Notes under the pieces: generated by a model | The model's database searches: none | The model's input: only the letters and a program-made list of their open reading frames with translations | Told to the model about the DNA's origin: nothing | Shown: one piece after another, positions 15,909 to 22,797 of the stretch | Numbering within the stretch: position 1 is the stretch's first letter | How the letters are laid out: the number at the start of each line of letters is the position of its first letter | Translations under genes and position numbers: made by a program | NCBI GenBank assembly: GCA_017471885.1 | Contig: JAFURI010000058.1 | Span: 1-34,747 of the forward strand | Source: Clostridia bacterium | GTDB lineage: Bacteria; Bacillota; Clostridia; Christensenellales; Aristaeellaceae | Length of the DNA stretch: 34,747 nucleotides | Reading direction: 5' to 3'

Positions 15909-16762
15909 TGCATCCGGAGAAGTGGCGGGAAACGGCGGATCCCTTTCATCTGCCCATGCGTCAGTTCCGCCTGCTGGAGGTGCTGGGATACCCGCACGCG
16001 GGCAACGACGTTTTCCACGTCCGGGGAGAAATGCAGGGTGCGGCTGCGGAGGCGTATATCAAGGCTGCGAGGCACAGCGAAGCGAATCTCCGCCACGAGG
16101 CGAAAATGCTCCGCCTGCTGCGGATGCCGGATATCCCGCAGGTGCTGGAGTGCGATGAAGATCGTTTCAGCTGGTGTGTGACTGCTGCGCTGCCGGGCCG
16201 GAGGCTTTCCGTGATTCTTTGCGGCGGCGAGGAAGAATCGCTGCCCTATATGGAAAAGTGGGGCGCGAGGATGGCGCGGCTGCATGGTATGCGGGGAGAT
16301 TTCCCGGCGGCTCCGCACAGGAGATTCATGGACGCGCCGCCGGAGGAATACTGTCGGCGCCATGGGCTGGAGGATATCCGCCGCTGGCTGCTGGAGAATC
16401 CGATTAGCGATGGAGAGAAGTGTCTGTGCCACGGCGACGGGCATTATGCAAACGTGCTGTGGGAGAACGGAGAAATCAGCGCTCTGGTGGACTGGGAGCT
16501 GGCGGGCCTGGGCGACAGGGAATTTGACCTGGCCTGGGCGATGATCCGAAGGCCCGGACAACGGTTCATGAACACGGAAGCAGAGTACCGTCTGTTCCTG
16601 TCGGGGTATGAAAAGGCCGGAGGCGCGTTTGATTCCGTCAGACTGCGGTGGTATATGGTATGCGCATGGGCGTGGTTCTGCGGTATCGGTGCGGAGGATG
16701 CAGACTATGCGGCATGGGTGCGCCGGGCGCTTGAAATGCTGACAGTAAAAACGCTTCCCTGA
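15908..16762 (+). CDS. APH-fold kinase (aminoglycoside/choline phosphotransferase family)
   Basis: A 284-residue protein-kinase-like phosphotransferase. The catalytic loop CLCHGDGHYANVLW gives the Brenner HxDxxxxN-type motif (H-G-D...N), followed by the metal-binding VDWELAGLGDREFDLAW. An Ala/Lys-containing N-lobe (AEAYIKAARHSEANLRHE) precedes it. Family members phosphorylate aminoglycosides, macrolides, choline, homoserine or small sugars; the substrate here is unknown. The start overlaps the rlmA-like stop by one base; GTG 15905 is an alternative. The stop codon lies inside the 5' arm of the downstream terminator stem, so the last residues (VKTLP) are encoded by the hairpin. Confidence 0.85.
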   Translation: MHPEKWRETADPFHLPMRQFRLLEVLGYPHAGNDVFHVRGEMQGAAAEAYIKAARHSEANLRHEAKMLRLLRMPDIPQVLECDEDRFSWCVTAALPGRRLSVILCGGEEESLPYMEKWGARMARLHGMRGDFPAAPHRRFMDAPPEEYCRRHGLEDIRRWLLENPISDGEKCLCHGDGHYANVLWENGEISALVDWELAGLGDREFDLAWAMIRRPGQRFMNTEAEYRLFLSGYEKAGGAFDSVRLRWYMVCAWAWFCGIGAEDADYAAWVRRALEMLTVKTLP

Positions 16763-16783
16763 TTTTGATCAGGGAAGCGTTTT
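16748..16783. terminator. Bidirectional terminator shared by APH and MATE genes
   Basis: Stem ACGCTTCCCTGAT (16751-16763) with ATCAGGGAAGCGT (16768-16780), loop TTTG, extended by AAA/TTT pairs on the outside, with A-rich and T-rich flanks that serve both directions. The APH stop codon (16760-16762) is within the stem; the MATE stop lies two bases outside. Confidence 0.93.
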
Positions 16784-16784
16784 G

Positions 16785-18155
16785 TTATGCCTGCTCCAGT
16801 CCCTGTTTTCTCAGCTTCGGCAGGGCTGCGAAGAGGTAGCAGCCCAGATGCGCCAGGAAGGTCAGCGTCCAGGAGATGGGGTAGGAGATATACAGGATGG
16901 GCATCGCTGGATTGGCGGCGAAGACGGTGGCGATCCAGATGATGCGGAACAGGCATGCGCCGGTCAGGCTGACGATCATCGGCAGGATGGAGTAGCCAAC
17001 GCCGCGCATCTGCGATGCTGTTACGTCCATCAGGCCGCATATGAAGTAGGTGGGCAGGATGATGCTCATGCGCACCATGCCCATCTGGATGACGTTGGGA
17101 TCTGTGTTGTAGATGGCCAGCAGCTTTTCGCCCAGGGACAGCACGGTCAGTCCCACGGCAAGGCCGAGCACAGCCACCGTCCCCAGAGAAACGAGCAGCA
17201 CCCTGCGTACGCGGGCATACTGGCGCGCGCCGCGGTTGGCGCTGGAGAAGGTCAGCGCAGCCTGTGCGAAGGCGTTCATGATGACGTACACAAAGCCCTC
17301 GATGTTGGCTCCGGCAGCGTTGCCGGCCATGACGGTGGAGCCCTGCGCGTTGACGGAGGACTGAATCAGCACGTTGGAAATGTTGAACAGCATGCTCTGG
17401 ATGCCGGCGGGAAGACCCACGCGCAGAATCTGCAGCATATAGTGCCTGTCGATGCGCAGGGAGCGCAGATCCAGATGGATGAAGCCTTCTGTGCGGATCA
17501 GGTAGATGATGACGAAGGCCGCGCTCATGATCTGGCTGACCACGGTGGCGATGGCGACGCCCGCCACGCCCATGCGGAAGACGATGACCAGCAGCAGGTT
17601 CAGCGCAACGTTCACAAGGCCGGAGACCGCCAGGTACAGCAGCGGACGGCGGGTATCGCCTACCGCGCGCAGGATACCCGCGCCGAAGTTGTAAAGCATG
17701 TTGGCGGGCATGCCGAGGAAGTAGATGGTCATGTACAGGGAGGCCAGATCAATCACGTCGTCCGGGCTGCCCATCAGGTGCAGCAGGGGACGGGAGGCCA
17801 GCACGCCCAGAATCATCACCGCCACGCCGGAAATCAGCGCAAGGGAGATGGTGGTGTGCACCGCCTTGCGGATGCCCTGATGGTCGCCCGCGCCGTGGGC
17901 ATGGGCGATAATCACGTTGCCGCCCAGCGACAGGCCGATAAACAGGTTCACCAGCAGGTTGATCAGCGAGCCTGTGGAGCCCACCGCCGCCAGCGCTTCC
18001 GCGCCGGAGAACTGGCCGACCACAGCCACGTCCGCTGCGTTGTACAAAAGCTGCAGCAGGCTGCTGGCGATCAGAGGCAGGGAAAACTGGAAAAGCTGGG
18101 GGAGCAGCGGCCCGGAGGTCATGTCATAGCTGTGACGGGTGGAAAGCCTTGCCAT
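16785..18155 (-). CDS. MATE family efflux transporter
   Basis: A 456-residue multidrug and toxic compound exporter of the DinF/NorM type, with about 12 membrane helices in two homologous halves. The first half starts PLLPQLFQFSLPLIASSLL, then NAADVAVVGQFSGAEALAAVG, the typical MATE opening; the second repeats with ILRVGLPAGIQSMLF and NAQGSTVMAGNAAG. It would use a sodium or proton gradient to export cationic drugs or metabolites. ATG 18155 has AGGAG at 18164-18168 and is preferred over ATG 18176, which lacks a good site. It is convergent with the RlmA/APH pair and shares its terminator. Confidence 0.93.
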   Translation of the reverse strand: MARLSTRHSYDMTSGPLLPQLFQFSLPLIASSLLQLLYNAADVAVVGQFSGAEALAAVGSTGSLINLLVNLFIGLSLGGNVIIAHAHGAGDHQGIRKAVHTTISLALISGVAVMILGVLASRPLLHLMGSPDDVIDLASLYMTIYFLGMPANMLYNFGAGILRAVGDTRRPLLYLAVSGLVNVALNLLLVIVFRMGVAGVAIATVVSQIMSAAFVIIYLIRTEGFIHLDLRSLRIDRHYMLQILRVGLPAGIQSMLFNISNVLIQSSVNAQGSTVMAGNAAGANIEGFVYVIMNAFAQAALTFSSANRGARQYARVRRVLLVSLGTVAVLGLAVGLTVLSLGEKLLAIYNTDPNVIQMGMVRMSIILPTYFICGLMDVTASQMRGVGYSILPMIVSLTGACLFRIIWIATVFAANPAMPILYISYPISWTLTFLAHLGCYLFAALPKLRKQGLEQA

Positions 18156-18197
18156 TGCAGCACACTCCTGTTCCATTGATCGTAAGGATTACCTATC

Positions 18198-18226
18198 ATT
18201 ATACTCCTGCAAAACGGAAAGAGCAA
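18198..18226 (-). promoter_or_regulatory. Promoter of the MATE gene
   Basis: On the - strand: TTGCTC (18226-18221), 17-base spacer, TATAAT (18203-18198), 43 bases before ATG 18155. Confidence 0.65.
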
Positions 18227-18233
18227 CAGAAAA

Positions 18234-18258
18234 TCCCTCCGCACAGGCGAAGGGAGGG
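18234..18258 (-). terminator. Terminator of the kdpD/kdpE-like pair
   Basis: CCCTCC (18235-18240) pairs with GGAGGG (18253-18258). On the - strand the stem is followed by ATTTTC. It lies 3 bases after the response regulator stop. Confidence 0.6.
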
Positions 18259-18261
18259 GAA

Positions 18262-18975
18262 TCAGTCCTCGTCGCTGGCCATGCGGTAGCCCACGCCGAT
18301 CTCGGTGAAGATGTACCGGGGCTGATCAGGATCGGGCTCGATCTTGCGGCGGATGCTGGCCATATGGACGCGGAGAATCTTGTTGTCGCTGCTGGCGCCG
18401 GGGCCCCACAGTTCGCGCAGCATGTACTTGTAGGTGATCACCTGACCGGCGTGGCGGCCCAGCAGCGCTACGATGCGGAACTCGTTGGGCGTAAGGGAAA
18501 CGTTCACGCCGCCGCGGGTGACAATGTGCTTGCGGTAGTCAATGTTCAGTTCGCCCACGGTATATACGCCTTGCAGGGCGATCTGATCATCCTCGGCGGT
18601 GGTGCGGGTGTGGCGAAGCGCAGTGCGGATGCGGGCCAGCAGCTCGATGGTGCCGAAGGGCTTGGTCAGGTAGTCGTCCGCACCCAGATCCAAAGCCTGC
18701 GCCTTGTCATCCTCGGTGCTGCGGGCAGAGATCACCACGACAGGCACCTTGGTCCACGTGCGGACAGAACGGATGATGTCGTTGCCGTCCATGTCCGGCA
18801 GACCCAGATCCAGCAGGATCAGATCCGGACAGTGGGAGTGAATGATTCCCATGGCGCTCTGGCCGTTGGAGGCGGTGATGACGTCGTAGCCGTTTTCAGC
18901 CAGGCAGCTTTTGAGAAAGCGGATAATGCCTGTATCATCTTCGATAATGAGAATTTTGTTCTTGTGTACGCGCAT
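18262..18975 (-). CDS. KdpE-like response regulator (OmpR/PhoB family)
   Basis: A 237-residue two-domain regulator. The receiver has acidic residues Glu12, Asp13 and Asp14, phospho-acceptor Asp56 (LLDLGLPD), Ser83 and Lys105 (LTKPF). The C-terminal winged helix contains LTPNEFRIVALLGRHAGQVI and ends in the ITEIGVGYRM-type hairpin typical of KdpE. AGGAGG sits directly before ATG 18975, inside the end of the kinase gene, two bases after its stop; the longer frame to 19077 is rejected. Phosphorylated by the partner kinase, it would bind promoters. Target genes are not apparent: no kdpFABC or trk genes lie in the window. Confidence 0.93.
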   Translation of the reverse strand: MRVHKNKILIIEDDTGIIRFLKSCLAENGYDVITASNGQSAMGIIHSHCPDLILLDLGLPDMDGNDIIRSVRTWTKVPVVVISARSTEDDKAQALDLGADDYLTKPFGTIELLARIRTALRHTRTTAEDDQIALQGVYTVGELNIDYRKHIVTRGGVNVSLTPNEFRIVALLGRHAGQVITYKYMLRELWGPGASSDNKILRVHMASIRRKIEPDPDQPRYIFTEIGVGYRMASDED

Positions 18976-18977
18976 GT

Positions 18978-20072
18978 TTATTCCTCCTGAACAGGCAATG
19001 TAAAGAAGACGGAGGCGCCGGAAGGCGTGTTGCAGGCATGGATGCCGCCGCCGTGAGCCTTGATGATGGTGCGGCATACGGAGAGTCCGATACCCATGCT
19101 GCGCTTGGCGTCAGAGTGGCTTCCGGGAGGGGCGGAACCGTCGAAAAGGTGGGGGATGGATTCCTCGGAGAAGCCCCCGCCGTTATCTGAAATGCTGATG
19201 CGGACTGCATACGGCAGTTGTTCCACCTGCAGGGAGATACGGCTGGTATGCCCGCCGTGAATGGCGGCATTATCCATCAGGTTCAGGATAACCTGCTCGA
19301 TGAGCGTAGCATCCATGGGTACCAGAAGGATTTCCTCCGGCTTGTGCACTGTGATTTCGATCTCCGGATGCAGCTTGCGGAATTTGGTGATGGCGCTGCC
19401 CATGATCTCCTCCAGTACTTCGGTATCCTTTTTCAGCGTCACATGTTCGCTGCTGACCTTGGTGATGGAGAGGATGTTCTCGGTCAGACGGGAAAGCCAC
19501 TGGGCGTCGCGGTGAATGGAGGAGAGCAGCTCATGACGTTCTTCGGCGGGAAGCTGCTCATGCTCCAGCAGCACGCTGCTGGAGCCGATGATGGAGGTCA
19601 GCGGCGTGCGGATATCATGGGATACGGCCTGCAGCAGATTGGCGCGGGTTTTTTCCTTTTCTATTTCCAGCTGGAGCTGAGCCTGCCGCTTGTTCTGGGT
19701 GGTCAGGGTGCTGATGATCAGCGAGACGATCAGCATGGCGGCGAAGTTCAACGGATAGCCCATCAGGCTCATATTGAAGGCCCAGTACGGGTAGGTGAAT
19801 ATGTAGTTGACGCACAGCACGGACAGGATGGAGGCTGCAACGCCGTAAAGATATCCGTCGGTATAGCGGGCGATCAGGGCAACCACGAGGATAAAGACGG
19901 CCATGGAAAAGGGGTTGTTGTCGTCAAACAGGGTGGACAGGGGGATGGATACTGCCAGCGCCATGGCAAATACGCAAAAGAAAAGCAGCAGATCATGCAT
20001 GCGTGAGGAACGGACGTGCGTGGCAGGAAAAAACCATTGCAGACTGCGCTTCAGCAGTGAAAAGAACTTCAT
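18978..20072 (-). CDS. KdpD-like sensor histidine kinase lacking the cytoplasmic sensor domain
   Basis: A 364-residue sensor kinase. Four closely spaced membrane helices (about 28-122, DUF4118-like as in KdpD) are followed by HisKA with His152 in AVSHDIRTPLTS, N box NLMDNAAIHGG, G1 DNGGGF (296-301) and G2 MGIGLS (326-331). The N-terminal KdpD osmosensor and USP domains of E. coli KdpD are absent, as in other short clostridial forms. I chose ATG 20072 because GGTGA lies upstream at 20081-20085; GTG 20084 and ATG 20081 are alternatives. Two overlapping TATAAT boxes (20087-20097) directly precede it, so the leader would be very short; no good -35 is visible. Confidence 0.92.
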   Translation of the reverse strand: MKFFSLLKRSLQWFFPATHVRSSRMHDLLLFFCVFAMALAVSIPLSTLFDDNNPFSMAVFILVVALIARYTDGYLYGVAASILSVLCVNYIFTYPYWAFNMSLMGYPLNFAAMLIVSLIISTLTTQNKRQAQLQLEIEKEKTRANLLQAVSHDIRTPLTSIIGSSSVLLEHEQLPAEERHELLSSIHRDAQWLSRLTENILSITKVSSEHVTLKKDTEVLEEIMGSAITKFRKLHPEIEITVHKPEEILLVPMDATLIEQVILNLMDNAAIHGGHTSRISLQVEQLPYAVRISISDNGGGFSEESIPHLFDGSAPPGSHSDAKRSMGIGLSVCRTIIKAHGGGIHACNTPSGASVFFTLPVQEE

Positions 20073-20158
20073 GTAAATCATCACCCATTATATTATAGCA
20101 TGTTTCAGAGCCGGTGCACAGCATAAGCGGCGCAGAGAAAAACGAGAGAGGGATATCC

Positions 20159-20192
20159 TTTCCGGGAAATTAGCGTCGATCTGGCATATAAT
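20159..20192 (+). promoter_or_regulatory. Candidate promoter region of the 51-residue protein
   Basis: TATAAT at 20187-20192, 38 bases before the ATG. No standard -35 at 17 bases; instead a perfect odd palindrome TTTCC-G-GGAAA lies at 20159-20169, where an activator or repressor could bind. The -10 is clear; the rest is inference. Confidence 0.45.
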
Positions 20193-20230
20193 AAAATCCG
20201 TTCCGAAATCTGACACGGGAGGCGTGCGCT

Positions 20231-20386
20231 ATGCATAGCAAGAAGTATCTGCAGTATAAGAAGGAATTCATGAACTGCCTCTGGATGACGCCCATTACCC
20301 TCGGCGTTTCCCTGATTCTGGCCTTTACGGAGTGGCTCCCCAAGATGAAGGCGGAAAAGCGCAGGGAGCAGGAGCAGGCTGCCTGA
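20231..20386 (+). CDS. 51-residue single-helix membrane protein
   Basis: A short gene reading MHSKKYLQYKKEFMN, then a hydrophobic helix (about residues 16-36, LWMTPITLGVSLILAFTEWL), then a charged tail MKAEKRREQEQAA. GGGAGG at 20217-20222 stands eight bases before ATG 20231, TATAAT lies further upstream, and a strong terminator follows 29 bases after the TGA. This complete set of signals is the main reason to call it. One membrane helix with basic residues on both sides; topology is uncertain. I do not recognise the family. It stands alone between the divergent kinase gene and the convergent EamA gene. Confidence 0.68.
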   Translation: MHSKKYLQYKKEFMNCLWMTPITLGVSLILAFTEWLPKMKAEKRREQEQAA

Positions 20387-20415
20387 CGGCACGAACAAAG
20401 GCATATACAATGAAG

Positions 20416-20455
20416 AATCCCCCTGCCCGGAGACGTATCCGGGCAGGGGGATTTT
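20416..20455. terminator. Strong terminator between the small protein and EamA genes
   Basis: Stem AATCCCCCTGCCCGG (20416-20430) with its exact complement (20439-20453), extended by one A-T pair, loop GACGTA, then TTTTGCG on the + strand. It ends four bases before the EamA stop and may serve that gene too. Confidence 0.88.
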
Positions 20456-20458
20456 GCG

Positions 20459-21334
20459 TCAGGACGGCTGATCCTTCGTTACCAGCCACGTGCCTGCAAT
20501 CATGATCAGCAGGGCGATAAAGAAGCGCAGATCGGGCAGCTCACGGAAGATAACCAGCGACATCAGCACGCCGATGAAGGGCTGTACTGCGTAGCAGGCA
20601 CTGGTTCTGGCAGCACCAAGGAATCGCTGGGCATAGACGTAAAAGTAAATGCTTAATCCGTAGGCCACAAAGCCGAGCAGCAGTACCATGGGGATCAACC
20701 GAAGGGCGGGGAGAGCTTCGCCGGCCAGCAGCGCGACGATCAGAGCTCCTGCACCCGAGCCAAGTCCTTTGACGATGACGACTTCCTGTGGATCGATGCC
20801 GGAGAGCATGCGGGTGCAGTTATTCTCCAGTCCCCAGCAGCAGCAGGCCAGCAGTACGAATACTGAGCCGAGGGAAAACTGGAAGCTGCTGGCGTCCTCC
20901 ACGGTGAGCATTACGCTGGAGAGGATAATCAGTCCGATGGCGAGGAAGAGCCTGCGGCTGATCTTTTCACGGAACAGCAGGAGGGCGATCAGCGATGTGG
21001 CAACGATCTCGAAATTATTCAGCAGCGACGCATTGGCGGCGGTAGTCTGGCTGAGGCCGAGCATCAGAAAAATGGGAGCGAGCACGTCCAGCACGATCAT
21101 GCCCAGTGTGTAAGGAAGATCCTTGCGGGACAGGTGAATTTCAGCAGAGGGTCTGCCGGAAAGCTTACGTACAATGCTCATGATCAGCATGCCCAGGCCT
21201 GCGCCAAGGTACAGAAACGCCGCCATCATGGCCGGCGGAGCGTCCTGCAGAAGCAGCTTGGACAGCGGAGCGTTGAGGGCGTACAGTGCAGCGGCCAGAA
21301 GAGCAAAGAAAATAGCGGAACGGTTGTTTTTCAT
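20459..21334 (-). CDS. EamA/DMT family transporter
   Basis: A 291-residue inner-membrane transporter with ten predicted helices in two EamA repeats: the first includes LLAAALYALNAPLSKLLL and TTAANASLLNNFEIV, the second LACCCWGLENNCTRMLSG and SACYAVQPFIGVLMSLV. Members export or import metabolites such as amino acids; the substrate is unknown. A triple cysteine (164-166) with Cys173 in the second repeat's first helix is unusual-looking. AAGGAT upstream of ATG 21334 overlaps the stop codon of the CsoR-type gene 10 bases away, so the two form an operon and the transporter should be controlled by that sensor. Confidence 0.9.
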   Translation of the reverse strand: MKNNRSAIFFALLAAALYALNAPLSKLLLQDAPPAMMAAFLYLGAGLGMLIMSIVRKLSGRPSAEIHLSRKDLPYTLGMIVLDVLAPIFLMLGLSQTTAANASLLNNFEIVATSLIALLLFREKISRRLFLAIGLIILSSVMLTVEDASSFQFSLGSVFVLLACCCWGLENNCTRMLSGIDPQEVVIVKGLGSGAGALIVALLAGEALPALRLIPMVLLLGFVAYGLSIYFYVYAQRFLGAARTSACYAVQPFIGVLMSLVIFRELPDLRFFIALLIMIAGTWLVTKDQPS

Positions 21335-21344
21335 TGGGGAATCC

Positions 21345-21623
21345 TTACTTCAGAAATTGATCGATGGCCTTCTGCAGCTTTTCCAGCGCTTCACGGTCGC
21401 CCTGTTCAATGGCATTTGCTACACAATGCTCCATATGATCGCGCAGGATCAGCTTGCCGGTATTGTTGATGGCAGAACGCACAGCCGCCAGCTGAATCAG
21501 CACATCGCTGCAGTCGCGCCCCTCTTCTACCATGCGGCGTACAGCCTCCAGATGACCTGATGCACGGGCAAGACGGTTGAGAATGGTTTTGGTCTGGGTA
21601 TGCTCGTGCCCATGACTGCACAT
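21345..21623 (-). CDS. CsoR-type metal-sensing repressor
   Basis: A 92-residue all-helical repressor of the CsoR/RcnR family. Cys38 (GRDCSDVLIQLAAV), His63 and Cys67 (LRDHMEHC) give the Cys-His-Cys site used by copper(I) CsoR proteins; the N-terminus (MCSHGHEHTQT) adds further possible ligands, more like RcnR-type sensors. Metal is therefore probably Cu(I), with nickel or cobalt as alternatives. Such repressors release DNA on metal binding. A C-tract/G-tract operator lies just upstream, and AAGGGAG precedes the ATG by ten bases. It is followed in the same operon by an EamA transporter rather than a copper ATPase or chaperone. Confidence 0.92.
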   Translation of the reverse strand: MCSHGHEHTQTKTILNRLARASGHLEAVRRMVEEGRDCSDVLIQLAAVRSAINNTGKLILRDHMEHCVANAIEQGDREALEKLQKAIDQFLK

Positions 21624-21642
21624 AATGTCCCAACTCCCTTCG

Positions 21643-21694
21643 ATCCCCCTGGGGGGGATACGGGAAGTATATCATATTTTCAAAATAAAGTAAA
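21643..21694 (-). promoter_or_regulatory. csoR promoter and G-tract operator
   Basis: On the - strand: TTTACT (21694-21689), 17-base spacer, TATACT (21671-21666). Just downstream, near the expected transcription start, lies the near-palindrome ATCCCCCTGGGGGGGAT (21643-21659), the C-run/G-run pattern recognised by CsoR/RcnR repressors. Together they imply autoregulation of the repressor-transporter operon. Confidence 0.75.
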
Positions 21695-21724
21695 GTATCC
21701 AAACAAAATGCAAAAAAAACGCTA

Positions 21725-21753
21725 TTGAAAATCTGGTAGAAATAGTATAAAAT
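21725..21753 (+). promoter_or_regulatory. Promoter of the carbohydrate operon
   Basis: TTGAAA (21725-21730), 17-base spacer, TAAAAT (21748-21753) in an A/T-rich stretch, 57 bases before the first permease gene and divergent from the csoR promoter. No obvious operator is seen. Confidence 0.55.
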
Positions 21754-21809
21754 TTATACATCCGGTTCTCCACGTAAAGTCAATAGAGAGAGGGCAGGCG
21801 ATTTTTGTG

Positions 21810-22748
21810 ATGAAAACAAAAGCAACAAAGAACGCGCAGGTGATCAATCAGCCGCGCGGCTCGCTGCGTAAGCGGATCTGGAAGCAGCGCTGGCTGCTGA
21901 TGATGCTGATTCCGGGCCTGATCTGGTTCATCGTCTTCAAGTATGCTACGTATGCGGGCCTGTCCCTGTCGTTCACCAACTACGGCTTCCGCAAGACGGT
22001 GTCCTTTGTGGGCCTGCGCAACTTCCAGCGCCTGTTCCGCTCGGCGTCGTTCTGGAATGCCTTCAGGAACACGATCATCATCAGTCTGTACAACATCGTG
22101 TTCTACTTCCCGTTCCCCATCCTCATTGCACTGCTGATCAACGAGCTGCGTTCGGTGCATTCCAAGCGTACGGTGCAGTTCCTGATCTACATTCCGTATT
22201 TCTTCTCCTGGGTTGTGGTCGGCACGGTGTTCGTCAACCTGCTGTCCCCCTCCAGCGGCATTGTGAACCAGATTCTCAAATCGCTGGGGCTGGATACCAT
22301 ATACTTCATGTCGGACGTGCGGTGGTTCCGCAAGGTGCTGATTCTGTCCTACATCTGGAAGCAGATGGGCTACGGCGCGGTCATCTATGTGGCGACCCTG
22401 TCTACGGTGGATCCGCAGATGTACGAGGCTTCTGAGATTGACGGCTGCGGCAAGTTCCGCCAGGTGCTGTACATCACGCTGCCCACCATCAAGCCCACCA
22501 TCATCACCATGCTGCTGCTGAACCTTTCCCATGTGCTGATGATCTTCGACCAGGTGATGGTCATGTATAACGCATCCGTATACTCGGTCAGCGACGTGCT
22601 GCAGACCTATTCCTACCGCGAAGGCGTGCTGACGGGCAACCTTGGCTTCGGTACGGCGGTCAGTCTGTTTGTGGGCGTCGTCAGCCTGCTGCTGGTGATG
22701 GGTACAAACTGGATCAGCAAGCATTTCCTGGAGGATTCCATTCTGTAA
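21810..22748 (+). CDS. LplB-type sugar ABC transporter permease
   Basis: A 312-residue permease of the carbohydrate uptake class 1 family, in the LplB/YtcP-associated branch. A basic N-terminus is followed by six membrane helices starting LLMMLIPGLIWFIVFKYA. The cytoplasmic EAA loop reads EASEIDGCGKFRQVLYITLP, the contact with the ATPase. It pairs with the next gene to form the channel for an oligosaccharide or glycoside delivered by the binding protein encoded downstream. ATG 21810 and GTG 21807 are both possible; the ribosome site (GAGAGAGGG) is weak. First gene of the seven-gene unit. Confidence 0.92.
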   Translation: MKTKATKNAQVINQPRGSLRKRIWKQRWLLMMLIPGLIWFIVFKYATYAGLSLSFTNYGFRKTVSFVGLRNFQRLFRSASFWNAFRNTIIISLYNIVFYFPFPILIALLINELRSVHSKRTVQFLIYIPYFFSWVVVGTVFVNLLSPSSGIVNQILKSLGLDTIYFMSDVRWFRKVLILSYIWKQMGYGAVIYVATLSTVDPQMYEASEIDGCGKFRQVLYITLPTIKPTIITMLLLNLSHVLMIFDQVMVMYNASVYSVSDVLQTYSYREGVLTGNLGFGTAVSLFVGVVSLLLVMGTNWISKHFLEDSIL

Positions 22749-22797
22749 TGCGCAGGGCTGAAACGGCTGCACTACATCGGGGAAGGAGCGGAGAAAA

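Noticed and set aside
16782-18179. A 465-codon forward frame opposite the MATE gene
   Set aside because: His/Gln/Asp-rich shadow translation; the reverse strand encodes a clear MATE protein.
20105-20410. A 101-codon reverse frame opposite the 51-residue protein gene
   Set aside because: It would cross that gene's ribosome site and TATAAT box; no start signals on the reverse strand, while the forward gene has all of them.
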